Source of the DNA: CAZOOA01 sp964581355 | Lineage (GTDB): Bacteria; Bacillota; Dethiobacteria; DTU022; UBA8154 | Direction: 5' to 3' | DNA length: 64,000 nt | NCBI GenBank assembly: GCA_964581355.1 | Contig: CAZOOA010000002.1 | Coordinates: 62,001-126,000, forward strand | In this document: positions 44,292 to 53,922 of the stretch, in pieces | Layout: every line of letters starts with the position of its first letter | Numbering within the stretch: position 1 is the stretch's first letter | Notes under the pieces: generated by a model | Database searches by the model: none | Seen by the model: the letters and a program-made list of their open reading frames with translations, nothing else | Told to the model about the DNA's origin: nothing | Made by a program: the position numbers and the translations under genes

Positions 44292-46721
44292 CTAATTGAT
44301 AATTAGCGGCTCAATTTCCCAGATGCCCGAGGCATACTGGGAAATGGTGCGGTCGCTGGAGAACTTGCCCGAATGGGCGATATTAGCCACTGCCATTTCC
44401 AGCCAGCGCTCCCGGTCGGTATAAGCCTGCCCCGCCGCTTCCTGGGCTTCGGTATAGGAATCAAAGTCTTTTATGATAAAGTATTCATCGTTGTGAGCCA
44501 ATAAATTGTTATAAATAGTATCAAAGTCACCCCGGGATTTTGCTGTCAGCCCGTTGGAAAGCTGGTCCACCACCATTTTGACCCGGGGGTCGCTTTCATA
44601 GATGTCGATAGAGCGATAGCCCCCGTGCAGATAATAACTCATCACTTCGCTGGAAGAAAGGCCGAAAATAAACATGTTTTCACTTCCCACTTCCTCCAGC
44701 ATCTCGATGTTGGCCCCATCCAGCGTCCCAATGGTAACTGCACCGTTCATCATGAATTTCATATTGCCTGTGCCGGAAGCTTCCTTGCTGGCCGTGGATA
44801 TTTGCTCGCTCAAGTCTGCCGCAGGAATGATCAGTTCGGCCAGGGATACCCGGTAATTATCCAGGAAGACGATCTTGAGCCGGTCCTTTATTTCCGGGTC
44901 GGAATTTACCTGTTCCGCCAAAGCATTGATCAGCTTGATGATCCGCTTGGCCAGATGATAGCCCGGTGCCGCCTTCCCCCCGAAGATGAAGGTGCGGGGA
45001 TGAAAGTCCATGCCTGGATTGGCCTTTAGCTGGTTGTACAGATGCAAAATGTGCAGGACATTCAGGACCTGGCGCTTGTAGGCATGGATACGCTTAATCT
45101 GGATATCAAACAGGGATTGGGGGTCTACCTCCACCCCGTTGTGTTCCCTGATGTATTGAGCCAGCTTGCTTTTGTTTTCCTGCTTGATCCGGTGCAGTTC
45201 CTCCCGGAAGGAGGGATCCCGGGCATGTTTTTCCAGGTCGATCAGGTCCTCAGGATGGCGGATCCAACTGCTGCCGATGGTGTTTGTAATCAACTCCGCA
45301 AGCGGCGGATTAGCTTTTAACAGCCACCGCCGGTGGGTGATTCCATTGGTCTTGTTATTAAACTTGTTGGGATAGTAGCGGTAAAAAAGTTTCATCTCCC
45401 GTTTTTTCAAGATATTGGTATGAATCTTGGCCACCCCGTTAACACTGTGGCTGCCCACGATGGCCAGGTGAGACATTTTCACTTTCCCGCCGGCGATGAT
45501 AGCCATCTTGTGGATACGGTCCCAGTCGCCGGGGTAGTTGTTCCAAAGTTCCCGGCAGAACCTTTCATTGAGCTCTTCCACGATCATATAAATCCGGGGC
45601 AGCAGGGGTCTAAATATTTCTTCCGGCCAGGTTTCCAGAGCTTCAGACAGGGTGGTATGGTTGGTATAAGAGATGGTCTGGGTCGTAAGATGATAAGCCT
45701 GTTCCCAGCCAAACCCTTCTTCATCCATCAAAATGCGCATCAATTCAGGTACAGCCAGGGCCGGGTGGGTATCGTTGATATGAAAAGCCACCTTGTTGGG
45801 CAGGTCGTGCAGGGTGCTGTTCCGCCGCTTGTAAGCACGGATAATACTCTGGATGCCGGCAGAAACCAGGAAATATTCCTGTTTTAGCCGTAGCATCCTT
45901 CCTTCATAATTGGTATCGTCAGGATAAAGGAACTGGGAAATGGATTCGATGGAATACTTATAATCAAGGGCTTTCTGCTGGTTGTTATACCCTTCTGTCA
46001 AAAAATTACTGCATTCGGGCACCGGTTCTGCGCTCCAAAGCCGCAGGGTGTTCACAGTCTTGTTTTGATAGCCGGTAATAGGGATATCATAAGGGACCGC
46101 CAGGACGGGGTCAAAATTTTCGTGATGAAATAGCGTCTTTCCTCCAAGCTTTTCCACCCGCACGTCCCCCCCAAACCGGACCTCAACGGCCTTGTCGGAT
46201 TTGCGAAATTCCCAGACATTGCCCTCACGCAGCCAGTATTCGGGCAGCTCCACCTGGTGCCCTTCAACAATTTTTTGTTCAAACAACCCATACTTGTAGC
46301 GGATGCCGCAACCGTGTCCGGGCAGGCTCAGCGAGGCAATGGAGTCCAGAAAGCAGGCGGCAAGGCGCCCCAAACCACCGTTTCCCAGCCCGGCATCGGG
46401 CTCGATGGCTTCCAGGTCTTCCAAGTCCACTCCCAGCTCGGCAAGGCCTTCTTTGCAGATTTCCCGGATCCCCAGGTTGATTAAGTTGTTGCCCAAAAGG
46501 CGGCCCAGCAGGAACTCCATGGAGAAGTAGTAAACCTGTTTTTCCTTTGACTCCCGGTAGCGGTTATTGGTGGCGATCCAGTTGCGGGTCAGATACTCTC
46601 GAACCATGGTACCCAGGGTAACATATTCATCTGTTGCGGTCGCTTCGGCTACGCCTTTGCCATGGGTAACCTCCAGTTTTTCACAGAATGCCTGTTTAAA
46701 ACGCTCCTTATCCGAAAACAT
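44292..46721 (-). CDS. glgP: Glycogen phosphorylase
   Basis: An 809-residue PLP-dependent GT35 enzyme that releases glucose-1-phosphate from glycogen ends. The N-terminal EFLLGRLLGNNL and DAGLGNGGLGRLAACFLDS, the KAAPGYHLAKRIIKLI segment, and the PLP lysine motif EASGTGNMKFMMNG are clear. Length is typical. It has the shorter bacterial N-terminus, without eukaryotic phosphorylation sites. It lies downstream of glgA (about 97 nt). ATG at 46721 follows GGAAGGGGAAG. Confidence 0.97.
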   Translation of the reverse strand: MFSDKERFKQAFCEKLEVTHGKGVAEATATDEYVTLGTMVREYLTRNWIATNNRYRESKEKQVYYFSMEFLLGRLLGNNLINLGIREICKEGLAELGVDLEDLEAIEPDAGLGNGGLGRLAACFLDSIASLSLPGHGCGIRYKYGLFEQKIVEGHQVELPEYWLREGNVWEFRKSDKAVEVRFGGDVRVEKLGGKTLFHHENFDPVLAVPYDIPITGYQNKTVNTLRLWSAEPVPECSNFLTEGYNNQQKALDYKYSIESISQFLYPDDTNYEGRMLRLKQEYFLVSAGIQSIIRAYKRRNSTLHDLPNKVAFHINDTHPALAVPELMRILMDEEGFGWEQAYHLTTQTISYTNHTTLSEALETWPEEIFRPLLPRIYMIVEELNERFCRELWNNYPGDWDRIHKMAIIAGGKVKMSHLAIVGSHSVNGVAKIHTNILKKREMKLFYRYYPNKFNNKTNGITHRRWLLKANPPLAELITNTIGSSWIRHPEDLIDLEKHARDPSFREELHRIKQENKSKLAQYIREHNGVEVDPQSLFDIQIKRIHAYKRQVLNVLHILHLYNQLKANPGMDFHPRTFIFGGKAAPGYHLAKRIIKLINALAEQVNSDPEIKDRLKIVFLDNYRVSLAELIIPAADLSEQISTASKEASGTGNMKFMMNGAVTIGTLDGANIEMLEEVGSENMFIFGLSSSEVMSYYLHGGYRSIDIYESDPRVKMVVDQLSNGLTAKSRGDFDTIYNNLLAHNDEYFIIKDFDSYTEAQEAAGQAYTDRERWLEMAVANIAHSGKFSSDRTISQYASGIWEIEPLIIN

Positions 46722-46818
46722 CAGCTTCCCCTTCCTAATCTTCGATTGATAACACTAAGAATTTTTTCACTCCGCCCGGTAAAACTGGTCAACAGAGGTT
46801 CAGCTGAACAAGGCAGGG

Positions 46819-48255
46819 CTAATCCGACTCCTGGAGTAGGCCCTGGTAAAGATCCTTGTACTCCAGGGCGGAAGGCTTCCAGCTGAAATCCTGTTCCCAG
46901 GCATTTTTTACAATTATGGACCAGGTTTTCCCGTCATGGTAGAAATCCACGGCCCGCTGAACGGTATAAAGCATATCGTGTGCATTGAAGTTTTTAAAGC
47001 TAAACCCGCTGCCGGCCCCGGTAAATTCGTTAAAGGGCTCTACGGTGTCTTTTAACCCTCCCGTTTCCCGGACCAGGGGTATGGTGCCATAGCGCATGGC
47101 GATCATCTGGCTGATGCCGCAGGGTTCAAACAGGGAAGGCATCAACAAAAGGTCTGAACCGGCGTAAATCTTCCGGGCCAGGGATTCATCGAAGCGCAGG
47201 TTGACAGAAAGTTTCTCCGGGTAACGCCGGGCCATTTGCTCTAGAAACCGCTCATATTTCTTCTCGCCGGTCCCTAAAATAACCAGCTGAAGGTCCATCT
47301 CCAGCAGTTCATCCAGGACCCGGGCCACCAAGTCCAGGCCCTTCTGTTCCACCAGGCGTCCAACAAAAGATAGAACCGGAACACGTTTTTCATGCGGCAG
47401 GCCCAGCAATTCCTGCAGCCCGGCCTTGTTTTTCATCTTCTCCCGGAATGACCGGTCATAATTGGCAAAGAGGGAGGGATCGGTCCGGGGGTCATAGCAA
47501 CCATAATCGATACCGTTGACAATCCCTTTGAGGCGGTCGCTTCTTTTCTGCAGCAGGCCTTCCAGCTTCTCCCCGTAATAAGGGGTCTTGATTTCTTCAG
47601 CATAGGTCGGGCTGACGGTAGTCAAAAAGTCAGAGAAAACCAGCCCGCCCTTTAAATAACTGCCCTGGCCAAAAAACTCCATTCCCTCCATGGTGAAGTG
47701 TTCAGAACCCAGTTCCAATAGTTCTTCCAGGAAATCCAGGGGATAAGCGCCCTTGTAGTGCAGGTTGTGAATGGTAAATACCGATTTTATATCCCGGTAA
47801 AAGCGGTCTGTGCTATAATGAGTCTTCAAGAAAACACTGACCATGCCTGTCTGCCAGTCGTGGGCATGGACCACCTGGGGATTGAAGCCCAAACAGGGCA
47901 GGGACTCCAGGACCGCCCGGGAAAAAAAAGCAAAACGTTCGGCATCATCCCCGTAACCATAAAGCATGTCCCGTTTAAAATAGTACTCGTTATCGATAAA
48001 ATAATAAGGAACTCCATCCTGCTCTGTCTCCAGGATTCCGCAGTACTGGTATCTCCAGCCCAGCGCCACGGTAAAACGCTTGCGCAGTACAATCTTCGCC
48101 GCCAAACCTGGATCAATGGCCCCATAACGGGGCAAGATCACCCGGGCGTCCACCCCCTGCTTTCTCAGTTCTGCAGGCAGCGACCCAATGACATCAGCCA
48201 ATCCACCGGTTTTCACAAAAGGCGCACCTTCAGAAGCCACAAACAGGACGTTCAT
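46819..48255 (-). CDS. glgA: Glycogen synthase (ADP-glucose type)
   Basis: A 478-residue GT5 enzyme that adds glucose from ADP-glucose to the non-reducing ends of alpha-1,4-glucan. The ADP-glucose motif KTGGLADVIGSLP is near the N-terminus, HAHDWQTGMV is in the first Rossmann domain, and the C-terminal LLMPSLFEPCGISQMIAMRYG and VRETGGLKDTV hold the second nucleotide motif. The start is the ATG at 48255, 6 nt after GAGGAG; a longer frame to 48399 overlaps glgD and is not supported. Confidence 0.96.
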   Translation of the reverse strand: MNVLFVASEGAPFVKTGGLADVIGSLPAELRKQGVDARVILPRYGAIDPGLAAKIVLRKRFTVALGWRYQYCGILETEQDGVPYYFIDNEYYFKRDMLYGYGDDAERFAFFSRAVLESLPCLGFNPQVVHAHDWQTGMVSVFLKTHYSTDRFYRDIKSVFTIHNLHYKGAYPLDFLEELLELGSEHFTMEGMEFFGQGSYLKGGLVFSDFLTTVSPTYAEEIKTPYYGEKLEGLLQKRSDRLKGIVNGIDYGCYDPRTDPSLFANYDRSFREKMKNKAGLQELLGLPHEKRVPVLSFVGRLVEQKGLDLVARVLDELLEMDLQLVILGTGEKKYERFLEQMARRYPEKLSVNLRFDESLARKIYAGSDLLLMPSLFEPCGISQMIAMRYGTIPLVRETGGLKDTVEPFNEFTGAGSGFSFKNFNAHDMLYTVQRAVDFYHDGKTWSIIVKNAWEQDFSWKPSALEYKDLYQGLLQESD

Positions 48256-48271
48256 TATATTCTCCTCACTT

Positions 48272-49405
48272 TTAAACCGTTTTCCGTTTTTCCAAGACCA
48301 CAGGCGATTGCACCTCACCACGGAATATCTTATTCGGGGAGACAGCTGCTTCCTTGTCCAGGATGGCATTTTCCACCCGGGCATTTTCCCCCACAACACA
48401 TCTCTGCATGATAATGCTGTCCTTTACATGCGCGCCTTTATTAATCTTAACCCCCCGGAAAAGCACGCTGTTCTCCACACAGCCTTCAACGATGCAGCCG
48501 TTAGCCAGCAGGGAGTTTTTCACCCTGGCATCTTCTGTATAACGTGTGGGCGGTTCATCTTTCACCTTGGTATAGATCAAACCCGGCTGGAAAAAGAGTT
48601 TCCCCCAGTTGATGGGCTGCAGCAGATCCATACTGCGCCGGTAAAACAGGTCGATGGAGCTGATCATGGAAATGAGGCCGTCAACTGGATAGGCGCAGAC
48701 CTTTAAGCTTGGGAGGTTGCTGATGATCCCATCATCCAGCAGGTGAAATCGGCCTGCTTCGGAACACTGTTGGATCAGTTCCAGCAACAGGGCTTTCCGC
48801 ATCACGTACACACAAAGGGCTGCCTTTTCTCCCGGCATTGGATCTGTACCGGAGAGGATATCCTCTACCCGCTGCCCGATTCCTGCTGGTTCTTCCTTTC
48901 CAGTAATCACCCTGGCGCAGCCGGCAAAATCCTCCTGCCCGTTTTCGACTTCCTTGTACAAAAGAGTGATATCTGCATCCGACTGGCGGTGAAAAGAAAC
49001 CACATAACTTAAATCCAAATTGCAGACCAGGTTGCTCCCGGAGATAACCACATAATTCTGCTTGCTGCGGTGAAAATAGTCCAGGTGCTGGTTAAAGCTC
49101 TGCAGCGCTCCCTGGAACTCGGCCGAATGGTAGTGGGTCTGGGGTGGAAGAATAAACAGGCCGTCATGCTTTCGGTTTAAGTCCCAGGCTTTCCCTGTTT
49201 CCAGGTGGTCCATTAAGGAGCGGTATTTCCGCACCGTAAAGACAGAAATATTAAAAATTCCCGAGTTGACCATGCTGGAAAGGATAAAATCAATCAGCCG
49301 GTAGCGCCCTCCAAAAGGCACTGACGCCACACAGCGGTCCCGGGTCAGGGGTTGCAGGCCCTCCTCCTGGTTATTGACATAAATCACTCCCATTACATCT
49401 TTCAT
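48272..49405 (-). CDS. glgD: Glucose-1-phosphate adenylyltransferase subunit GlgD
   Basis: A 377-residue partner of GlgC, with a diverged nucleotidyltransferase domain and left-handed beta-helix C-terminus. It begins MKDVMGVIYVNNQEEGLQPL, lacking the GGxGxRL glycine loop kept by GlgC. In studied Firmicutes GlgD is little or not catalytic and tunes GlgC. Its ATG overlaps the glgC stop by 4 nt, so the two are translationally coupled, fitting a hetero-oligomer. Confidence 0.95.
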   Translation of the reverse strand: MKDVMGVIYVNNQEEGLQPLTRDRCVASVPFGGRYRLIDFILSSMVNSGIFNISVFTVRKYRSLMDHLETGKAWDLNRKHDGLFILPPQTHYHSAEFQGALQSFNQHLDYFHRSKQNYVVISGSNLVCNLDLSYVVSFHRQSDADITLLYKEVENGQEDFAGCARVITGKEEPAGIGQRVEDILSGTDPMPGEKAALCVYVMRKALLLELIQQCSEAGRFHLLDDGIISNLPSLKVCAYPVDGLISMISSIDLFYRRSMDLLQPINWGKLFFQPGLIYTKVKDEPPTRYTEDARVKNSLLANGCIVEGCVENSVLFRGVKINKGAHVKDSIIMQRCVVGENARVENAILDKEAAVSPNKIFRGEVQSPVVLEKRKTV

Positions 49406-50598
49406 CTCGCTTCCCCCTTCATACCAGCCACTTCCCCATTGAGGGTGCTTTCCACGGCAGAGCCTTCGGGAACCACGGTGTTCTCCTGGACAACAACAAT
49501 TTCATTTTCCCGGCCTTTTGTGAAACACCCGTCACCTATAATGACATTTTCGCCGACAATGGCCCGTTCCAGCACCACCCCGGAACCGATGACAGTCCCG
49601 GACATAATGATGGAATCCCGGACCACACTGTCTTTCCCCACCTGCACCCCGGGAAACAAAATGGAATGTTCCACCCGGCCAAAGACCATACATCCTTCGT
49701 TTACCAAGGCCCGGTTGACCTGGGCCGAAGAGCACTGGTAATGGGGAGGCTGGTTGGGGTTGACCGTATAGATAGGCCAATTTCTATCGTAAAGGTCCAG
49801 TTCAGGGTTGTCCAGTAGTAAATCCATGTTGGCCTCCCAAAAGCTCTCCAGGGTGCCCACGTCTTTCCAGTAGCCCTGGAAAAGAAAGGCGTACATCCGA
49901 CAGCCGGCCTGAAGCATCTGGGGGATGACATTTTTGCCGAAATCGTTGCTGGAGGCGGGATTGTTCTGATCTGTTTCCAGGTGTTCGCTTAAAATCTCCC
50001 GGTTGAAAATGTAAATCCCCATGGAAGCCATGTTGCTGCGGGGTTTTTCCGGTTTCTCTTCGAATTCCACAATTCGCCCCTCTTCGCAGGTATTCATAAT
50101 TCCAAAGCGGCTGGCATCATCCCAGGGCACCTGGATCACAGCAATGGTCACGTCAGCCTGCTTGTCCTGGTGATACTTCAACATACGCGAATAATCCATC
50201 TTATAAATATGGTCCCCGGAAATAACCAAAACGTAACGGGGGTCATAGCGCTCAATAAAATAAAAATTCTGATAAATAGCATCGGCGGTACCACTGTACC
50301 ACTGCCCGCCTTTTTGCCGCATAAAAGGTGGGAGGACCGTAACTCCGCCATTTTTCCGGTCCAGGTCCCAGGGAATGCCGATTCCAATGTGGGAGTTCAA
50401 GACCAGGGGTTGATACTGAGTCAACACTCCCACGGTTAAGATACCCGAGTTGGTACAATTACTCAGGGTAAAGTCAATTACCCGGTATTTCCCTCCGAAG
50501 GGGACGGCCGGTTTGGCCATGTCCCGGGTTAATATGCCCAGCCTGCGGCCTTCACCGCCGGCCAGGAGCATGGCTACACAGTCTTTCGCCCGGATCAT
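49402..50598 (-). CDS. glgC: Glucose-1-phosphate adenylyltransferase GlgC
   Basis: A 398-residue enzyme that makes ADP-glucose from ATP and glucose-1-phosphate. The catalytic N-terminus keeps LAGGEGRRLGILTRDMAKPA and FGGKYRVIDFTLSNC. YVLVISGDHIYKMDY holds the metal-binding Asp, and EEKPEKPRSNMASMGIYIF is in the sugar pocket. A left-handed beta-helix follows. ATG at 50598 lies 6 nt after GGAGGG. Confidence 0.97.
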   Translation of the reverse strand: MIRAKDCVAMLLAGGEGRRLGILTRDMAKPAVPFGGKYRVIDFTLSNCTNSGILTVGVLTQYQPLVLNSHIGIGIPWDLDRKNGGVTVLPPFMRQKGGQWYSGTADAIYQNFYFIERYDPRYVLVISGDHIYKMDYSRMLKYHQDKQADVTIAVIQVPWDDASRFGIMNTCEEGRIVEFEEKPEKPRSNMASMGIYIFNREILSEHLETDQNNPASSNDFGKNVIPQMLQAGCRMYAFLFQGYWKDVGTLESFWEANMDLLLDNPELDLYDRNWPIYTVNPNQPPHYQCSSAQVNRALVNEGCMVFGRVEHSILFPGVQVGKDSVVRDSIIMSGTVIGSGVVLERAIVGENVIIGDGCFTKGRENEIVVVQENTVVPEGSAVESTLNGEVAGMKGEAR

Positions 50599-50636
50599 GC
50601 TTTTCCCTCCTTGTCAGTCCATCATGGATTCTGTTC

Positions 50637-52538
50637 CTACTCTAACCGATTTTCCCAGCGCAATATCACCACTGCCAGGGGCGGGACAACGATTTCCAGG
50701 CTCCAGTCCCGGTTGTGCCAGCGGTATTTTTCTGCCACCAGGGGGCTGTAATTCCCCTGTCCCGAGCCACCGTAAACTTCAGCGTCACTGTTAAATACTT
50801 CCTTGTAACTGCCGGGCCCAGGTACTCCGATGCGGTAGCCCTGGTGGAACCCCGGCGTAAAGTTGCAAACGGTCACCAGGCATTCTTCCGCAGATTTTGC
50901 TTTCCGGATAAAGGTTATGACACTCTGGCTGGAATCATGGGGATCCACCCACTGAAAACCCCGGGCCTGGTGGTCCAGCTCCCAGAGGGCCCGTTGCTCC
51001 CGGCAAAAATAGTTCAGATCCCGCACGTAGCGCTGCAGCCGGGCATGGCTTTCAAAGTCCAGCAGGTTCCAGTCCAGCTGGCTGTCATGGTCCCATTCGG
51101 AAAACTGGCCCAGCTCTGCTCCCATAAACAAAAGCTTTTTTCCGGGGTGAGCGGCCATATAGCCGTACAGCAGGCGCAGGTTGGCAAATTTCTGCCAGTA
51201 ATCCCCCGGCATCTTGTCCAGCAGGGATTTCTTGCAGTGGACAACTTCATCATGGGAAAGGGGAAGGACGAAATTCTCTGTAAAAGCATACCAAAAGGAA
51301 AACGTGAGCAACTGGTGGTGCCATTTGCGGTGCACCGGGTCCATGGACATATAGTTCAGGATATCGTTCATCCAGCCCATATTCCACTTAAAATTAAATC
51401 CCAAACCGCCCAGGTAGGTCGGGGCAGTAACCTGGGGCCACTGGGTCGACTCCTCGGCGATCATCAAAGCACCCGGGAAATGGTGAAAAACCTGTTCGTT
51501 GAGTTTTTTCAGGAAGGAAACCGCATCCAGGTTTTCCCGCCCCCCGTACTGGTTGGGGGCCCACTGACCGTCTTCCCGCCCGAAATCCAGGTAAAGCATG
51601 CTGGCCACGGCATCGACACGTAGTCCGTCGATGTGGTACAGGTCCATCCAGAAAAGGGCGTTGGAGATCAAAAAGCTCTGCACTTCTGGTTTGCCCAGGT
51701 CAAAATGCAGCGTATCCCACTGGAGACTTTCTGACCTCCTGCCATCTTCGGGTTCATAGACGGGAGAGCCATCAAAATACCGTAAGCCATGATCATCCTT
51801 ACAAAAATGCCCGGGGACCCAGTCCAATATCACTCCCAGGCCTGCCTGGTGGCATCGGTCAACAAAAAACATCAAATCCTGGGGGGATCCGTAGCGGCTG
51901 GTAGCCGCAAAGTACCCGGTAGCCTGGTAGCCCCAGGACCCGTCGTACGGATGCTCAGCCAGGGGAAGCAGCTCGATATGGGTGTAGCCCATGGAAGCCA
52001 CGTAGTCAACAAGTTCATAGGCCATTTCCCGGTAAGTCAAAAAATCCCCGGAATCGTTTCGTTTCCAGGAACCCAGGTGAACTTCGTAGATCAGCATGGG
52101 GCGTTGGTGCGCGGGACAGTCTGCCCTTTGTTTCATCCAGGCATGATCTCCCCAGCGGTACCCTCCCAGGGAAGTGACGAGGGAGGCCGTCTTTGGCCTG
52201 ACCTCGGCCTGGAAAGCATAAGGGTCCGCTTTGTGCAGAACCTTTCCATCCCGGGTTACAACCCGGTACTTGTAAGCATCTCCCTGCCTGGCCCCGGGGA
52301 TAAAAAGAGTCCAAACTCCCGTGTTTTTTACTTTTTTCATCTCGTGTTTCGTTTCCTGCCACCGGTTAAAGTCACCGACAACCTGCACTTCCCGGGCCCG
52401 GGGCGCCCAAAGGGAAAAACGCACCCCTTCCCGCCCGCTTTCAATCCCCGGATGCGCACCGAAAACCTGGTAGCTGCGAAAAAGGTTGCCCTGGTGAAAC
52501 AGGTATAAGTTAAACTCATCAGGCGTTGCTGAGTCCAT
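50637..52538 (-). CDS. glgB: 1,4-alpha-glucan branching enzyme
   Basis: A 633-residue GH13 branching enzyme that moves alpha-1,4 chains to alpha-1,6 positions. An N-terminal CBM48 domain (about 20-120; FSLWAPRAREVQVVGDFN) is followed by the catalytic barrel. Catalytic residues are in DGLRVDAVASMLYLD (Asp), ALMIAEESTQWP (Glu) and LPLSHDEVVHCK (Asp), with a C-terminal beta domain. It is the first gene of glgB-glgC-glgD-glgA-glgP-GH13/GH77. The start at 52538 (ATG) is preceded by GAGGG. Confidence 0.97.
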   Translation of the reverse strand: MDSATPDEFNLYLFHQGNLFRSYQVFGAHPGIESGREGVRFSLWAPRAREVQVVGDFNRWQETKHEMKKVKNTGVWTLFIPGARQGDAYKYRVVTRDGKVLHKADPYAFQAEVRPKTASLVTSLGGYRWGDHAWMKQRADCPAHQRPMLIYEVHLGSWKRNDSGDFLTYREMAYELVDYVASMGYTHIELLPLAEHPYDGSWGYQATGYFAATSRYGSPQDLMFFVDRCHQAGLGVILDWVPGHFCKDDHGLRYFDGSPVYEPEDGRRSESLQWDTLHFDLGKPEVQSFLISNALFWMDLYHIDGLRVDAVASMLYLDFGREDGQWAPNQYGGRENLDAVSFLKKLNEQVFHHFPGALMIAEESTQWPQVTAPTYLGGLGFNFKWNMGWMNDILNYMSMDPVHRKWHHQLLTFSFWYAFTENFVLPLSHDEVVHCKKSLLDKMPGDYWQKFANLRLLYGYMAAHPGKKLLFMGAELGQFSEWDHDSQLDWNLLDFESHARLQRYVRDLNYFCREQRALWELDHQARGFQWVDPHDSSQSVITFIRKAKSAEECLVTVCNFTPGFHQGYRIGVPGPGSYKEVFNSDAEVYGGSGQGNYSPLVAEKYRWHNRDWSLEIVVPPLAVVILRWENRLE

Positions 52539-52920
52539 TGTTTCATCGCCCTCACTGCAGTAGTGTCCTGTCCAATCCTTAGGACAATTCCTGAAATCTT
52601 TTTATTCTAAGTTTGCTGAGTCGATTACTCTTCAACAAACCGATTACTCTTCAACAAAAAGGAATCGGTTTTCCTGCCGACTCAAAAAATTATTACCTAT
52701 TTTGTCATATTCTTTAAAAAAACCGGTTTTCCTGCCGGATGAAAAAATAATTGGCAGATAAAAGTAGAAAACTATTCCCTGCCAAAAATGACCCCCGGAG
52801 CAGCAGGAAAAAAACGCCTATATGACCCGGGGGCTCGGATTCATTTCACCGGCTGAACTGCATTTGCCACAGCCATGCTGAGCCGATTATTTAAAACTGG
52901 CACAAAATGCCTGGGCTTTG
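52539..52920. other. Upstream region of the glycogen cluster
   Basis: A 382-nt gap with no gene. An 18-nt tandem duplication, CGATTACTCTTCAACAAA, occupies 52622-52639 and 52641-52658. The word CGGTTTTCCTGCCG occurs twice (near 52675 and 52725). A hairpin that may end the upstream transcript is at 52785-52836. These repeats sit where the glgB promoter must be, but no clear -35/-10 pair was found. Confidence 0.6.
52785..52836 (-). terminator. Possible terminator after the epimerase gene
   Basis: On the minus strand GAGCCCCCGG pairs with CCGGGGGTC around a long loop and is followed by ATTTTTGG. The roughly 28-nt loop is unusually large, so confidence is moderate. Confidence 0.5.
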
Positions 52921-53880
52921 TCATATTATACTGCGCTGGACTTCCGCGATAAAATCTTTAACCGCTTTGTCCAGGTCGTAACCTGTTTCCCAGTTCCAGT
53001 CTGTGCGGGCCGCTGTATCATCAATAACATCAGGCCAGCTGTCGGCAATCCGGACCATTCCCTGCTGGGGGGTAAAGATAATTTCCGCTTCCGGGATAAT
53101 CTTCATTACCGTTTCAGCCATTTCTCCCGCTGTTGGAGAAAAACCGGCCACGTTATACATCCGGTAGTTCAAGCTTTCTTCCCGGGCCTCGGAAAGCTGC
53201 AAAAGTGAACTGACTGCATCCTTGATGTAGAGGAGGGGGATGCGACAACGGGGTTCTACGAACACTTCATAGGGTTCCCCCAAAGCCGGCTTTTCCACGA
53301 TCAGGGTGGAATAAGCTGAAACGCCACCAGGGCCTCGTCCCGGCCCGATGACAGAGGGCAGGCGAACACCCCGGAAGTCAAGACCAAAGCGGATCTTGTA
53401 ATACTCACCCAGCCGCTCCGAGGAAACCTTGGTCACACCGTAGATGGTATGAGGGTACTGAGGGGCCGTATTGTCTACAGGGTCGGTGAGATGGTCGCCA
53501 AAGGTGGCAATAGTGCTGGTAAACATTACCTGCTTCACCCCCAGGATACGGGCGATCTCCAGGATATACCATGTGCCCAGCATGTTCACTTCGAAGGCCT
53601 TGGAAGGATAGGTCTCCGCTTTATGGGAAAGGAAAGCACCACAGTGGATAATGCGCTCAATCCCATGGCTTTTGACGGCATCCAACACTTCAGGCCAGCA
53701 GGAAAGGTCGCCGCCTACCTTGACCACCTGATCTTCCACCTCCCGGGCATAGGGCAGCAGGTGAGGCCCCGGCGAGTCCAGGAACAGGTCCAAAAGTACT
53801 ACCTTTTCTCCCATGCTGACCAGTTCCTTGGCCAGGTAACTTCCCAAAAAACCCGAACCTCCGGTAATTAATGTTTTCAT
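52921..53880 (-). CDS. NAD-dependent epimerase/dehydratase (extended SDR)
   Basis: A 319-residue extended short-chain dehydrogenase. The NAD motif TGGSGFLGSYLAKEL starts the protein. The catalytic YxxxK is in HTIYGVTKVSSERL, with the partner Ser in MFTSTIATFGD. The substrate could be a nucleotide sugar or another polyol; the sequence does not decide. It stands between a GYF_2 membrane protein and the glycogen cluster, with no surface-polysaccharide genes nearby. Confidence 0.88.
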   Translation of the reverse strand: MKTLITGGSGFLGSYLAKELVSMGEKVVLLDLFLDSPGPHLLPYAREVEDQVVKVGGDLSCWPEVLDAVKSHGIERIIHCGAFLSHKAETYPSKAFEVNMLGTWYILEIARILGVKQVMFTSTIATFGDHLTDPVDNTAPQYPHTIYGVTKVSSERLGEYYKIRFGLDFRGVRLPSVIGPGRGPGGVSAYSTLIVEKPALGEPYEVFVEPRCRIPLLYIKDAVSSLLQLSEAREESLNYRMYNVAGFSPTAGEMAETVMKIIPEAEIIFTPQQGMVRIADSWPDVIDDTAARTDWNWETGYDLDKAVKDFIAEVQRSII

Positions 53881-53922
53881 TTGATTTCCCCCTTCATTTT
53901 TACCAGGAAACGGCGAACCTGC

